IMG/VR virus record: IMGVR_UViG_3300027759_006101
Span: 1 to 64,000 of that record
Reading direction: 5' to 3' (one strand)
DNA: 64,000 nt
DNA from: a virus
Shown here in pieces: positions 1-9,025 of the stretch (position 1 is the first letter of the stretch; every line of letters begins with the position of its first letter). A model generated the notes under the pieces. The model saw only the letters and a program-made list of their open reading frames with translations. It ran no database searches and was not told the origin of the DNA. The translations under genes and the position numbers were made by a program.

Positions 1-2009
1 CTACTGTTTTCTATTTTTGAAAGTTTTATAATTTTTTGGATTTTTGTTTCATCAATTTTTATTTGAGCAACTTGTTTTATCGTGTTGTTTATTTGCTCAA
101 CACTTGAAAGATTTGAAGTTTTTAAGATACTTTGCGATATTAAATTAAAATTTTTAGACACTTCAGAAAAATTAGAGATTGCATAATTTTTTGATAATGA
201 TTCTGTCAAAGATAGCAAATTTTTTACATTAGAAATTTTTTCAGTGCTTAACTTTGCTGATGATATATTATTATTTTTAGTTACATTAATAATTTCAGAA
301 ATTTGCTTGATGTTTGCAGTACTGGAGTTACTTTGCCGCACTAGTGTTGTCAAAGAATTTAAAGTTTCTTCATTGTTTACTGCAGATAATAATTTTTTTA
401 TTTGAGTATTATTGGAGATATTACTTATCTTATTTAAAACAATATTTGAATATTCATCAGACAATTCTTTATTATTTAGAATATTTTTTACATCATTTGA
501 AATCTTATTTTCAGTCTTGTAATTCAATACTGAAACTTTTTGGTTTACGTAGTTTACATTATTTTGAACTACATTTAAACTTTCTTTAATTTTTTCAATA
601 TTATTTTGAATAAGTGTATTTGACTTATTTACAGTTTTTAAAATTGCGCTTCGGAAGTTATAATCAACTAAATTATTTTCAAAATTAATTTCTTTTGTAA
701 GATTTATAACACTCTTATTGTATTGATTTTTTTGCAAGAAATTATGCTGGTGAACATTTTGATAATTATTTCTTATCTTATATTCAGTATTTTTAAACTC
801 TTGATATATTTCATTCATAAAGTTTAAGTTTTGAATAAACTCACGATATCTGTTTTCGATACTTCTGTAAAAATTGTAAACGGAAGTTTGATTTCTTATG
901 TTAGTAGAATATTCTTTGGCAAAAGATTGATTTATTTGAGAAATAAATTCAAAGGAAATATTTCTGCTGTGTAAATTTATTTCTCTGTTGTAAAGATTTG
1001 TAACATCATTGCGTAGATTCAGATCTTTAAGTAGTTTATTAAAAATATCTTTAAAATCTGTCTGCTCTTGTAATACATCTTTTCTAAGTCTAATGTTATT
1101 ATAATTAGAAATATTTTTAGTATTATTGATAGATTGCAATAATATATTTTGGTTATTTTGTGTTGAGAAATTTGTAGCAGAATTTCTTATACTTTTTTCA
1201 ATTCTGTTATTTGAAAATAAATTTATATTATTTACATTCTCAATGTTTGACGTATTACTTATTTTGGTTAAGTTTGTAGATTCTTTTACGTCTTGAAGAA
1301 AAGGTGTAATTTGCTTGTCTTTAGCATTACCTGTTCTTACTTGAAAGTTTTTTTTTACCTTAGTATCATCTGGATTGAAACCTAATTTCTTCAAATGATA
1401 ATTTATCATTGATTGTTCAGAATCAGATGGTACAAAAGATTCTTGTTCTAATTCATCATCATAGTTTAAGTTTCCAGCAACATTTGATGATGAAACTAAC
1501 TGCTCCATATATCTGGGATAAAGTTGAAAAAAACCTTCCATAAGTTTTTCTTCAGTAATTTCAAACTGTTCAATATCCAGTTTTTTACTTACATCTTCAA
1601 CTTTTAAGTTTTTAAGATTCTTAAGTGCTAATAAGAAATCAATTTGGTCTTGGTTTAAGCCCATATCAGAATAATCATTTTCTACTTCTTTAATTTCTTT
1701 AGTAATTGTAGGAAAAATTATTTCAGGATCGACATTAGTTTTATGCAAATGCAATTGTTCTGCATAATTTTTGTGAAAAGGATTTATTCTGTAAAGTTTT
1801 TTAGGAGAGAGCTTGTCTTTTACATCTGGAACTTTATAGTCATTTGGATCTTCAGTTGTGCCAGCAGTATGCTTCTCTTTTTTTATGTTATATGAAAGAG
1901 CTTTAGTTGAGGGAATATATTGAAAATAACAACTCAAATCTTCTGATGTCACAAAGGCATCAGATTGAATTGAAATTTTATCGTAATCGATAAAATTTAT
2001 TTCTGACAT
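1..2009 (-). CDS. Partial large Asn-rich coiled-coil protein (3' end beyond window)
   Basis: An uninterrupted reading frame starts at the ATG complementary to 2007-2009 and stays open to base 1, giving 669 codons with no stop, so the C-terminus lies outside the window. The first ~270 residues are mixed and charged. From about residue 290 the protein is very rich in Asn, Ile, Lys and Ser, with long heptad-like stretches lacking Pro and Gly. This suggests an extended helical or fibrous structure. No catalytic motif is recognised. It is followed upstream by two other leftward genes with short spacing (20 and 3 bases), so it is probably the third gene of a structural operon. A tail fibre, tape-measure or internal virion protein are all possible; I cannot choose. 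A run of nine A on the coding strand near 1350 is a possible slippage site, but the frame reads through it cleanly. Confidence 0.75.
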   Translation of the reverse strand, partial: MSEINFIDYDKISIQSDAFVTSEDLSCYFQYIPSTKALSYNIKKEKHTAGTTEDPNDYKVPDVKDKLSPKKLYRINPFHKNYAEQLHLHKTNVDPEIIFPTITKEIKEVENDYSDMGLNQDQIDFLLALKNLKNLKVEDVSKKLDIEQFEITEEKLMEGFFQLYPRYMEQLVSSSNVAGNLNYDDELEQESFVPSDSEQSMINYHLKKLGFNPDDTKVKKNFQVRTGNAKDKQITPFLQDVKESTNLTKISNTSNIENVNNINLFSNNRIEKSIRNSATNFSTQNNQNILLQSINNTKNISNYNNIRLRKDVLQEQTDFKDIFNKLLKDLNLRNDVTNLYNREINLHSRNISFEFISQINQSFAKEYSTNIRNQTSVYNFYRSIENRYREFIQNLNFMNEIYQEFKNTEYKIRNNYQNVHQHNFLQKNQYNKSVINLTKEINFENNLVDYNFRSAILKTVNKSNTLIQNNIEKIKESLNVVQNNVNYVNQKVSVLNYKTENKISNDVKNILNNKELSDEYSNIVLNKISNISNNTQIKKLLSAVNNEETLNSLTTLVRQSNSSTANIKQISEIINVTKNNNISSAKLSTEKISNVKNLLSLTESLSKNYAISNFSEVSKNFNLISQSILKTSNLSSVEQINNTIKQVAQIKIDETKIQKIIKLSKIENS

Positions 2010-2028
2010 AAGTTACTTGTAAAGCAGT

Positions 2029-2691
2029 TTATACTTTCTTGAATCTTTGAGATTTTGGTTTTTGACTTGCTTCTGTAGTTAATGTATGATGATAATCTTC
2101 AGGATGTTCTAAGATATCACCATAATTTGGACTACCCTCTGAATCATCATAAAGATCATTGTAATATTTTCTAGTAACTTTGTCTGCTTCTTTATCCATA
2201 TCATCTGCAGTTTTGATAAACAAAGAACTGTTACTTAATTTAGAAAAGCCTTTATTACTTAATAATCTCATCCAATATGCATCTAAAACTGCTCTATTCT
2301 TTTTCACATCACGTATCAAAGCCTGAACTGCTGCGAGTTGTCTCTTTAAGTCTTGTTCTTCGCTTCCATCGTCATAGTCAAGAGTTCTGTTTTGTCCACC
2401 AGTGCTTTTATATAAGTCTGTGTCAGTTATATAATTAAATTGGGATTTATCTGCTTTAGGATACTGAAAGTTAACTATTTTTTGCAATCTTGACTTGAAG
2501 CTCTTGATATCTTCATCAATGCCTTTTTCATTTTTGATAAAAGATTCTCCTGTAGCAATAATCTCATCCAATCTCTTAATTTCATTTGTAATTTTTTCTT
2601 TATTAGAAAGATCATTAGCTGTCAATAATGACTTAGAAAAATCTCTGTAATTAGGATCGTTAAAGTTAGATTGAGAAAACTTGTATTTCAT
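2029..2691 (-). CDS. Hypothetical helical protein, 220 aa
   Basis: The protein is hydrophilic and mainly helical, with high Lys, Asp and Ser content and no signal peptide or membrane segment. I do not recognise a family. Residues ~110-145 look like a coiled-coil hairpin (QDLKRQLAAVQALIRDVKKN). A short FIKTADDMDKEAD stretch resembles the K-[TIV]-A motif that recurs in virion proteins elsewhere in the window. The start lies just after the stop of the 882-residue upstream gene, in the pattern TAA-GA-AATG. The gene is therefore probably co-translated with that gene and with the partial Asn-rich protein downstream. A structural or chaperone role is inferred from position only. Confidence 0.75.
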   Translation of the reverse strand: MKYKFSQSNFNDPNYRDFSKSLLTANDLSNKEKITNEIKRLDEIIATGESFIKNEKGIDEDIKSFKSRLQKIVNFQYPKADKSQFNYITDTDLYKSTGGQNRTLDYDDGSEEQDLKRQLAAVQALIRDVKKNRAVLDAYWMRLLSNKGFSKLSNSSLFIKTADDMDKEADKVTRKYYNDLYDDSEGSPNYGDILEHPEDYHHTLTTEASQKPKSQRFKKV

Positions 2692-2694
2692 TTC

Positions 2695-5343
2695 TTACTT
2701 CACCATTTCTTGAGTTACTTTACCAGGCTGTCCAAGATTAACTTGACCAGACGTTGCTTGAGAATCTGTCTTAACTTCTGGAATGTTTAAGTTGAGAGGT
2801 GCATTTTTTTGCAAAAGTTCTGCTTCTTTATCTAGTAATTTGTCTAGCTGCACATCAAGATTTCCACGAGCTGCTTTGAAGACTTGAGCAAAACCATTAG
2901 GTTGGCTTATTACACCAAATAAATTAATTCCACCTTCGATAAAAGGTTCAAACTGCTCTTGCATACCTTCCAAAATATATCTCAATCTTTTTTGAAATTC
3001 TATTTCTTCTCTTATTATGTTAGTAGTTTTGTAATCATTGACTTTTTTCAAATATGACGTTAACTCATTTTCATAAGCAGTCATATTATTTACAAGAGTT
3101 CTTTTTTGATTTGCATCTAAAGTTTCAAACTCTCCGACTGACTGAAGCTTTTTATATTCTGCTACTAAAGTTCTTAGTAACTTAACGTGATCTTCTAACT
3201 TTTGAACAAAAAGTTCATAATTTTGTTTTACTTTAGGAGGAAATTCCATAGGAGCGCTTAAATTGCTAGCTTCTCCTAATCCAGTATCAACAGTTTGCTC
3301 AAGTTGAGATTTTATCTTAACTTCAAACTCTTGAAGAGCTTTTTTATTTCTATCTACAAGACTTTTTATCTTGAATATTTCTTGTCCAACTTGACCTAAA
3401 ACAGTCAAAACACTGTCTACTTCTGCAGCATTTTGAATAAGATTAGCACCTTCAGAAGTTAATTTACCTTGATCAAAAATTGATTGATCCTGTGGAGCCA
3501 ATCTTCCTCTTCCACCAACCTGTAAATCAAATTGTTGATAAAATGATTTTGATAAAACATCAAAATTTTGAAATAATTTAACTAAACCCAAATCACCACT
3601 TTGGAGAAATTGAACAATAGCATCAGCACTTAAAACTGTTTTTACTATATTCAACAATCCATTGATATTGCCAGATATAAGCTTGTTTTTATCAACTACT
3701 GCAGGTCTAGATGTCTGAGGCGTACCTTGAGCAATTACCTGTCTGTAATAAGCGGATGCTGGTCTTGTAGATGGATTGCCAAACAATTGCTTGAGAGCAT
3801 CATTATGAGCCTTTTGAAATGATAATGTAGCAGGATCTTGCATTTGTGAAGAAATTGAATCTCTTAATGTTTCAAAATATTTTGAAATAGAGCCTACTAT
3901 ACTCTGTTGGGTGTTTTGCAATTCGCTTGCACCAAGTGCTCTTCCTATTTTGTTTTGTATACTTGAACTATTTGTTGAAAGAAAGTTATCAATTCCATCA
4001 TTAATTTGCTTTATTAAAACAGGCCTGAACTGATCTAATTGACTAACAAACCCTTGAGCAACTTCCAAAATATATTGAGAATTGTCTTGCTCTTGAGCAA
4101 TTTTTACAAATCTTGTCCCATTTGAACTGCTGAAAAAAGTTCTATCTCTTCTTGATGGCATTGAGCTTTGATTTTGATTTTGCGCTCTTCCGGTCATATC
4201 AGAAATACTTTGTGGGTGAGCTCTAGATTCTTGAGGACTCAGACGAGCTGTCATTGGTTGAGTGTCAAGGTAAGTTGTCATCCAGGTATCTACAAGTCTT
4301 CTGCCAGCGTTGATAACATATTGGTATTGCTTCAAAGCTCTAAAAACAGGACTTGTAATAAGAGTTTTATATAACTCTCCGTACTTTTCAATTTCCTTAG
4401 TCAATGCTCTTTCAACTTGATTCGAATCTAAAGCACTAACAAGAGCTCTTTGCAAGTTAGTTCTTTCTTGCATAGATTGCAGAGCGTCACGAACACTTTG
4501 TCTTTCTCTTCGTACAGCTTCATTTTGTTCAACATTTCTGTGCTGAGATAGACTGAATATCATTCTTGCAAGTTCCATATCAGCACGATCATCAATGATA
4601 GCTAACTTGCCAATTTCAGGATTTCTACCTTGAGCGGATTTTCTGAGCATATCAAAAACATTAAGTTCAGGATATTTTTCTTGTAATTGAGCACCACCCT
4701 TAACTAAGTCTACAGTTACACCCTTAGAACGTCTTGTGGTGTAATGCTCTAAAGCAAACAATATAATAGTATCGACACTAGTGCCAGCTTGAACTGCAAT
4801 TTTCAGTATTTCATCAATAAAAGACAATATCTCTGATTGAGGAATACCAGCTTTGAAAATGAAATCAAAAATTTCACCCAAGTTTTGGTCAGAAAGACCA
4901 TAGCCCTTCAATCTATCGATAATAATGCTTCTATCTTCTAAAAGAGTAGAAGCATCTTCGAAAGGCTCATTTATTTTTTCAGCATCGTTTCTAATAGTAT
5001 CGATCACTGACTCAAATTTAGATTTTGCTTTACTTTCAGTTTTGTTTTCAGTTGTTGATTGTTTTGAGCCAATACTGTTAAAAAACTTAGTTTTATTAGC
5101 TTCTGTCCAACCAGAAGCACGTCCAGTGCCACTTTGAACTTCACCAGTAATAGCTAGTTTATCAATATCGGAAGGTGCATTATTATATAAATTAACAATA
5201 GAATTTATATATGAATCATTTGCAGATGTTACTGTCTTATTTTCGAAAATCAAATTTCCAGACACAAAAACAGATGATTCTTTAGTTTGTGTTTTGAACA
5301 AACTAGGATCGGCTGCAAAACTATCATTGAAAACAATTTTCAT
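2695..5343 (-). CDS. Large helical virion-like protein, 882 aa
   Basis: The sequence is mostly alpha-helical. Residues ~115-330 carry a series of short helices and residues ~650-850 a long coiled-coil-rich part; Gln and Ser are frequent throughout. A Ser/Arg/Gln-rich low-complexity linker near residues 370-405 separates the halves. RFVKIAQEQD just after the linker contains the recurrent K-[IV]-A-Q motif. There are no signal peptide, transmembrane or catalytic motifs. It is first or second in a leftward block (5522 to beyond 1), starting 3 bases after the stop of a small DUF5679 gene. By size, composition and neighbours it could be a tail-associated or internal head protein. No family is recognised. 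Confidence 0.75.
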   Translation of the reverse strand: MKIVFNDSFAADPSLFKTQTKESSVFVSGNLIFENKTVTSANDSYINSIVNLYNNAPSDIDKLAITGEVQSGTGRASGWTEANKTKFFNSIGSKQSTTENKTESKAKSKFESVIDTIRNDAEKINEPFEDASTLLEDRSIIIDRLKGYGLSDQNLGEIFDFIFKAGIPQSEILSFIDEILKIAVQAGTSVDTIILFALEHYTTRRSKGVTVDLVKGGAQLQEKYPELNVFDMLRKSAQGRNPEIGKLAIIDDRADMELARMIFSLSQHRNVEQNEAVRRERQSVRDALQSMQERTNLQRALVSALDSNQVERALTKEIEKYGELYKTLITSPVFRALKQYQYVINAGRRLVDTWMTTYLDTQPMTARLSPQESRAHPQSISDMTGRAQNQNQSSMPSRRDRTFFSSSNGTRFVKIAQEQDNSQYILEVAQGFVSQLDQFRPVLIKQINDGIDNFLSTNSSSIQNKIGRALGASELQNTQQSIVGSISKYFETLRDSISSQMQDPATLSFQKAHNDALKQLFGNPSTRPASAYYRQVIAQGTPQTSRPAVVDKNKLISGNINGLLNIVKTVLSADAIVQFLQSGDLGLVKLFQNFDVLSKSFYQQFDLQVGGRGRLAPQDQSIFDQGKLTSEGANLIQNAAEVDSVLTVLGQVGQEIFKIKSLVDRNKKALQEFEVKIKSQLEQTVDTGLGEASNLSAPMEFPPKVKQNYELFVQKLEDHVKLLRTLVAEYKKLQSVGEFETLDANQKRTLVNNMTAYENELTSYLKKVNDYKTTNIIREEIEFQKRLRYILEGMQEQFEPFIEGGINLFGVISQPNGFAQVFKAARGNLDVQLDKLLDKEAELLQKNAPLNLNIPEVKTDSQATSGQVNLGQPGKVTQEMVK

Positions 5344-5345
5344 AT

Positions 5346-5522
5346 TTACTCTGCTTTTGTAATTTTAAAAGTTGAGCAGGAACAATGGGGACACTTACCT
5401 TGAAGAGCGTGTCTGCTTGATTTCATAACTACTCTTTTTGGAGCAGTAACCATTACCATAGTTCTACACTTTACACAATACATTTTATGTGTGTTAGCTG
5501 CATCAGATAATTCTGAACTCAT
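5346..5522 (-). CDS. DUF5679-like single zinc ribbon, 58 aa
   Basis: This small gene is read from the ATG at 5522 to a TAA at 5346. The protein has a YCVKCRTMV motif near residue 15 and CPHCSC near residue 46, with the intervening MKSSRHALQGKCPHC. That order (YC.KC, a basic beta hairpin, ALQG.CP.C) is the pattern of DUF5679, a tiny zinc ribbon common in phages and archaea and of unknown function. A GGGAGAAA Shine-Dalgarno lies about 9 bases before the ATG. It sits 3 bases upstream of the 882-residue gene and diverges from the FmdB-like zinc-ribbon gene at 5575. Four cysteines are intact, so zinc binding is likely. Confidence 0.85.
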   Translation of the reverse strand: MSSELSDAANTHKMYCVKCRTMVMVTAPKRVVMKSSRHALQGKCPHCSCSTFKITKAE

Positions 5523-5574
5523 TTTATATTTTCTCCCTAATAGATTTCATAGAATTTTGTACAAGTACCTTCAT

Positions 5575-5922
5575 ATGCCACGTTATGAATTTGCTTGTAA
5601 TTGTGAAAATGAACCTAAATCTTTTGTAATTTCACTTTCTTTTAGTGAATACAAAGAAGAAATTCCTTGTCCGTGTGGAAAAGGTTTAGCGAAAAGAGTG
5701 TTTAATTCTTTTAATGTTCAAGATGGTCTGACAGCTAAAGAAAAACAATTTGGGACTACTCAAAATAGAAAACATATGGCTGACTTTGTCAAAGAACAAA
5801 AAAACGTAAGAAAACAATCTTACGACCCAAATTCAAGAGAATCTCAATCAAATGAATTATGGACTGGGAAAGAGGGTCTTGATGGTATTACTTCAATGCC
5901 AGTAGAAAGAAAAAAGGAATAA
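5575..5922 (+). CDS. FmdB-like N-terminal zinc-ribbon protein, 115 aa
   Basis: The N-terminus MPRYEFACNC, followed by a CPCGKG knuckle at ~residues 37-42, is the arrangement of the FmdB/CxxC_CxxC_SSSS putative regulatory zinc ribbon (MPxYEYxCxxC). The first half binds zinc and the remainder is a basic, disordered tail. The frame can be opened further upstream to 5491, but that would overlap the divergent DUF5679 gene. The MPRYEF start matches the family, so the ATG at 5575 is chosen. No clear Shine-Dalgarno precedes it. It is followed after 4 bases by the 257-residue gene. The role in the virion or in regulation is unknown. Confidence 0.8.
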   Translation: MPRYEFACNCENEPKSFVISLSFSEYKEEIPCPCGKGLAKRVFNSFNVQDGLTAKEKQFGTTQNRKHMADFVKEQKNVRKQSYDPNSRESQSNELWTGKEGLDGITSMPVERKKE

Positions 5923-5926
5923 GATT

Positions 5927-6700
5927 ATGGAAGAAAATACAGAGCCTGAATCATTTATTGTTCAAAATGTTACTTTAGGTCCTCATTATGTAAGTGATAT
6001 TAGATTAAACTTTGGGCCACTTGAGGCTATTGATTTGACTTGGGAAGATTCTAAAGTTATCAAAGCGTCAAAGGATTTGAGAACATCTTTGCGTATGGGA
6101 TTCTTAAAAAAAATATCATCAGAACAATTTGATAGTATCGAAGAGAAAGCTGCGATTAGAGGAAAGAAAGAATTACTTAGACAGCAGAATGCAAACAACC
6201 TCAGAACAGTTGATGTTGATGGGAAGCAACTCGAAGTAGAAACAATTGATACCGAAAAAGTTTACAAGAAAGAAACTGAGGTATCAACAGCTGGGTATGC
6301 AAATGATTCACTATCATATGCAACAGCCTTTGACATTGCGCAAACACAAGCACAACTAAGGGGAGATGAATTGTCAATTGAAGAGTTTGCTGAACAAGTA
6401 AACAACAACGCAAATTTAGTGCAAAATTTGCTTAGACAACAAAAAAACTTAGATGAAAATTCATCAACTTCAGGTGACAGCAGAAGAGGCAAGGCATTTG
6501 TCGCAGAAGCATCAGACAACCCAGTTAATGGAACATCTGTTAAGCAAGTCAACTTGACGAATTATAACAGAGACAGAGTTGTTGCTGGTGCAGAAATGAA
6601 CTTTTTAGATGCTCCAGATGACGACGGTATTGCTGACACTATCGATTTAGAAACTGAGATTGACCTTGAAAGTGAAAAGGGCTCAATACGACGGGTTTAG
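5927..6700 (+). CDS. Hypothetical structural-block protein, 257 aa
   Basis: The protein is acidic and Asn/Gln-rich. The N-terminal ~70 residues (predicted beta, SFIVQNVTLGPHYVSDIRL) look like a small folded domain of the kind that anchors other phage proteins. Residues ~85-185 are helical and polar, and the C-terminus is strongly acidic (many Asp/Glu). No family is recognised. It follows the FmdB-like gene by 4 bases and ends just before a rho-independent terminator at 6724-6755, so the two probably form one short transcription unit. Confidence 0.7.
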   Translation: MEENTEPESFIVQNVTLGPHYVSDIRLNFGPLEAIDLTWEDSKVIKASKDLRTSLRMGFLKKISSEQFDSIEEKAAIRGKKELLRQQNANNLRTVDVDGKQLEVETIDTEKVYKKETEVSTAGYANDSLSYATAFDIAQTQAQLRGDELSIEEFAEQVNNNANLVQNLLRQQKNLDENSSTSGDSRRGKAFVAEASDNPVNGTSVKQVNLTNYNRDRVVAGAEMNFLDAPDDDGIADTIDLETEIDLESEKGSIRRV

Positions 6701-6723
6701 AAAAGACTTAATAAGACTTGATT

Positions 6724-6755
6724 AAGGCTATCTTGTCGGTAGCCTTATTTTTTTT
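6724..6755 (+). terminator. Rho-independent terminator
   Basis: A 7-bp stem AAGGCTA/TAGCCTT with a 9-base loop is followed by a run of T. It lies 24 bases after the stop of the 257-residue gene and just upstream of the Shine-Dalgarno GGAG of the Fn3 protein. Confidence 0.8.
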
Positions 6756-6764
6756 GGAGAAAAT

Positions 6765-7874
6765 ATGTCAGACGAAATACAAGCAATGTCATATACCCAG
6801 AGTGCATTAGTATATTATAATACTGCTACATCTACACCAGGAATTTTTATAGAATGGGAGCGTTCAGGTGCTAATGGAGTTGAATTTTACAAAATTCAAA
6901 AGTCTGATCAATTTGATGGAACTTACACCACAATAGAGACAGTTCCATTTCCAATCAATGAAGGATGGGATTCAAATGGCCATCCTAGTACTTATTATAG
7001 AATTCAAGAAGTAGATACAAATGGAACTGTACTAAATACAAGTTCTCCATTTTTGGGAGATGAGCTATTAATAAAATCTAGCATTAGATACGAGTTGGAA
7101 CATCTTTTAAATATTTCAATTTATGATGAAGAAGTTGTTTTTAGAAAAGATAGAAAAATTGCAACAGTAGCATTCCCATATTGGAATTATTCTCCAAGAC
7201 CCGATGTTAGAATCAGCGGACCATCAAATCAGGGTGATAGAGACCCAATGATTCAATTATCTGAAACTGCACCAATTTATACCACGATAAATGAAACATT
7301 TGACCCAATCATCAAAAATAGAGATGGGTACGAGTCAGGATTAACAAACGGACACAATTACCCAAATGGTTTAAGATACAAATGTGATTACAAAGGAAAT
7401 ATATATTTCATTGATGCAAATGGAAATTCTGTTTCAATACAATCATACGATAATGTGTTAGTTTCTTACAGTATCAAAATGTTCACAAATGATCATATAA
7501 ACAATGCTTTGTATATGTCTTTACAACAAATCAATGCTCAACCAGGTGCGTCAAAATACCAATCAGTAGCATCTACACCATTTTTCTATGAACCAGCAAT
7601 TGTTTATGGAGCAGTTTATTATCTCTTGAGAAGTCTCCTGATTAGTTTAACAAATAGACAAAGAAGATTATTGATTGAAGACCCTGATGCCCAATTTGTA
7701 GATCAATTAAGACAAACAGCAACTATGTACAAAGAAGATTTTGACAAGATGTTAGAAAAACTTCCAATTGCTACATATCCTGGTGTTAGGTCAGTTGTAG
7801 TTCCAGAATACAATATGCCAGGAGGAAGAAGTAGATTCTTCAGATACATTTGGAACATTGGAACTGGAGGATAG
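6765..7874 (+). CDS. Fn3-domain virion/neck-like protein, 369 aa
   Basis: Residues ~12-90 look like a fibronectin type III fold: alternating strands with IFIEWERSGANGVEFYKIQKS, then STYYRIQEVDTNG. The rest is a mixed alpha/beta region with a long amphipathic section near residues 245-320. Fn3 domains are common on phage head, neck and tail proteins, where they are thought to bind carbohydrate or cell surfaces weakly. GGAG precedes the ATG by 6 bases. It is flanked by a terminator upstream and an AT-rich hairpin downstream, so it may be a monocistronic unit. Assignment to the neck or connector is inferred from position ahead of the gp36-like connector. Confidence 0.7.
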   Translation: MSDEIQAMSYTQSALVYYNTATSTPGIFIEWERSGANGVEFYKIQKSDQFDGTYTTIETVPFPINEGWDSNGHPSTYYRIQEVDTNGTVLNTSSPFLGDELLIKSSIRYELEHLLNISIYDEEVVFRKDRKIATVAFPYWNYSPRPDVRISGPSNQGDRDPMIQLSETAPIYTTINETFDPIIKNRDGYESGLTNGHNYPNGLRYKCDYKGNIYFIDANGNSVSIQSYDNVLVSYSIKMFTNDHINNALYMSLQQINAQPGASKYQSVASTPFFYEPAIVYGAVYYLLRSLLISLTNRQRRLLIEDPDAQFVDQLRQTATMYKEDFDKMLEKLPIATYPGVRSVVVPEYNMPGGRSRFFRYIWNIGTGG

Positions 7875-7902
7875 ATTTTTTTAAAAATTTCTTTTAAAAT
7901 TA

Positions 7903-7939
7903 ATCATTTAATTAAATTATTCTTTAATTTTTAAATGAT
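7903..7939 (+). terminator. AT-only inverted repeat, possible terminator, in a 151-base gap
   Basis: ATCATTTAATTAAA (7903-7916) pairs imperfectly with TTTAATTTTTAAATGAT (7923-7939) and is followed by a T-rich tract. The gap 7875-8025 is extremely AT-rich and otherwise holds short TTAATATA repeats near 7953-7971. The stem has almost no G-C pairs, so a strong terminator is uncertain. Confidence 0.4.
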
Positions 7940-8025
7940 CTTTTAAATTTAATGTTAATATATTAATATATACTTCCCTTAATTAATGGGTGTAAAAAAA
8001 CAGACTGAAAAGCAAGGAACACAAA

Positions 8026-8427
8026 ATGAAGAAAGTAATTCGACTTTTAGAAAATATGCGAACAAAAGTAGCTCAAATGGATCCATCATTAGTAGACAAG
8101 ATTGATGATGCAATGATGACAGATCAACAAGAATTCAATCCAATGGTAAATAATATTCAAAATCCAAAGATTGAATCATTTGCTAAACCAATGTCAGAAG
8201 TGACTGTAAAGTCTGATGACGGTACTGTCCACAGTTTTGCTGTCGAAATCAAAGCTAAACACAATGGACCTATACCTGACACTCAATTGATGTCAAAAAT
8301 CCTTCAATCAATTGAAAGCCATTCTGACAATGTAAGTGAATATGCTTCTGGAGACAGCCCTGCTAATTCTTTTGAAGTAGTCAGTTTCAAATACGAAAGA
8401 AGAGACGATAAAAAGAACTCTAAGTAG
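8026..8427 (+). CDS. Hypothetical protein, 133 aa
   Basis: The N-terminus contains MRTKVAQMDPSLVDK, one of many occurrences of the basic-V/I/T-A-Q/S motif in this genome. The C-terminal half (residues ~60-125) appears to be an alpha/beta domain with a beta strand TVHSFAVEIKAK followed by a helix. No family is recognised. The stop codon TAG directly abuts the TATAAT box of the next gene, so the two genes are probably expressed separately. There is a weak purine-rich AAGGAAC 6 bases before the start. Confidence 0.7.
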   Translation: MKKVIRLLENMRTKVAQMDPSLVDKIDDAMMTDQQEFNPMVNNIQNPKIESFAKPMSEVTVKSDDGTVHSFAVEIKAKHNGPIPDTQLMSKILQSIESHSDNVSEYASGDSPANSFEVVSFKYERRDDKKNSK

Positions 8428-8433
8428 TATAAT
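8428..8433 (+). promoter_or_regulatory. TATAAT box 6 bases before ATG (leaderless-type)
   Basis: GTATAAT is followed by six bases (TTCCTT) and then the ATG at 8440. There is no Shine-Dalgarno in the six-base gap. The same arrangement recurs at 29515, 29533, 35544, 50507 and 60644. Confidence 0.6.
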
Positions 8434-8439
8434 TTCCTT

Positions 8440-8988
8440 ATGGACGATGATCAGATCAAAGTATTAAGACACTCTTTTACAAACCCGCACCGTGAAGATT
8501 TACCAAAACCAAAAGTAAATAAATTTGGGCATACAGTTCTTGGTGAAGAAATGAAAATGTCTGATCAAGAAATTGATTTCAAAATCGATGAATTTGGGGC
8601 TTTAAGTGCAGAGCCTAAGCAAAGCCTTTTCGACAGCCCAGAATTTCAAAAATGGGCAGAAAATCAGCCTAATGCGAAGACTATTGAGCCTGAAGAACAA
8701 GCAACAGAATCTCAAATTTCAGAAAAAAGTTCAATACTTCCAAATAGTGTCAATATTGCAGATCTAATTTCTGAACTTGATAAAATGGATGGCACTAATG
8801 AACGTAAGCAAACTGAAGAACAATGGTACAAGAATTGCTTAAACAAAGACTGTATGTACAATCTCCCAAAAGATGCTAAATTCTGTCTTGAATGCGGTAC
8901 TCATCAGTTGCCCAAGTTTTGCACTGAATGTGGATATAGTTTCCCAGGAACGGAAAAGTTCTGCCCTGATTGTGGAAAGAAAAGATAA
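8440..8988 (+). CDS. Double zinc-ribbon protein, 182 aa
   Basis: The N-terminal ~125 residues are acidic and disordered. The C-terminal ~55 residues hold a DZR-type double zinc ribbon: CLNKDC...CLECG, then CTECG...CPDCG, giving eight cysteines in four knuckles. Such ribbons mediate protein-protein or nucleic-acid contacts. An RHSFTNPHREDLPKPK patch near the N-terminus could be a docking peptide. The start is set by the ATG 6 bases after the TATAAT box; no ribosome-binding site is present, suggesting a leaderless message. The function in the phage is unknown. Confidence 0.75.
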   Translation: MDDDQIKVLRHSFTNPHREDLPKPKVNKFGHTVLGEEMKMSDQEIDFKIDEFGALSAEPKQSLFDSPEFQKWAENQPNAKTIEPEEQATESQISEKSSILPNSVNIADLISELDKMDGTNERKQTEEQWYKNCLNKDCMYNLPKDAKFCLECGTHQLPKFCTECGYSFPGTEKFCPDCGKKR

Positions 8989-9025
8989 TCAAGGAACAAA
9001 AAGCTTAATTTGAGAAAAATCTATT

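Noticed and set aside
314-589. Rightward 91-residue frame at the left edge
   Set aside because: It is antisense to the continuous leftward frame 2009-1, and its Tyr/Leu/His-rich product looks random.
5491-5574. Longer start for the FmdB-like gene
   Set aside because: It would overlap the divergent DUF5679 gene, and the family N-terminus MPxYEF starts at 5575.
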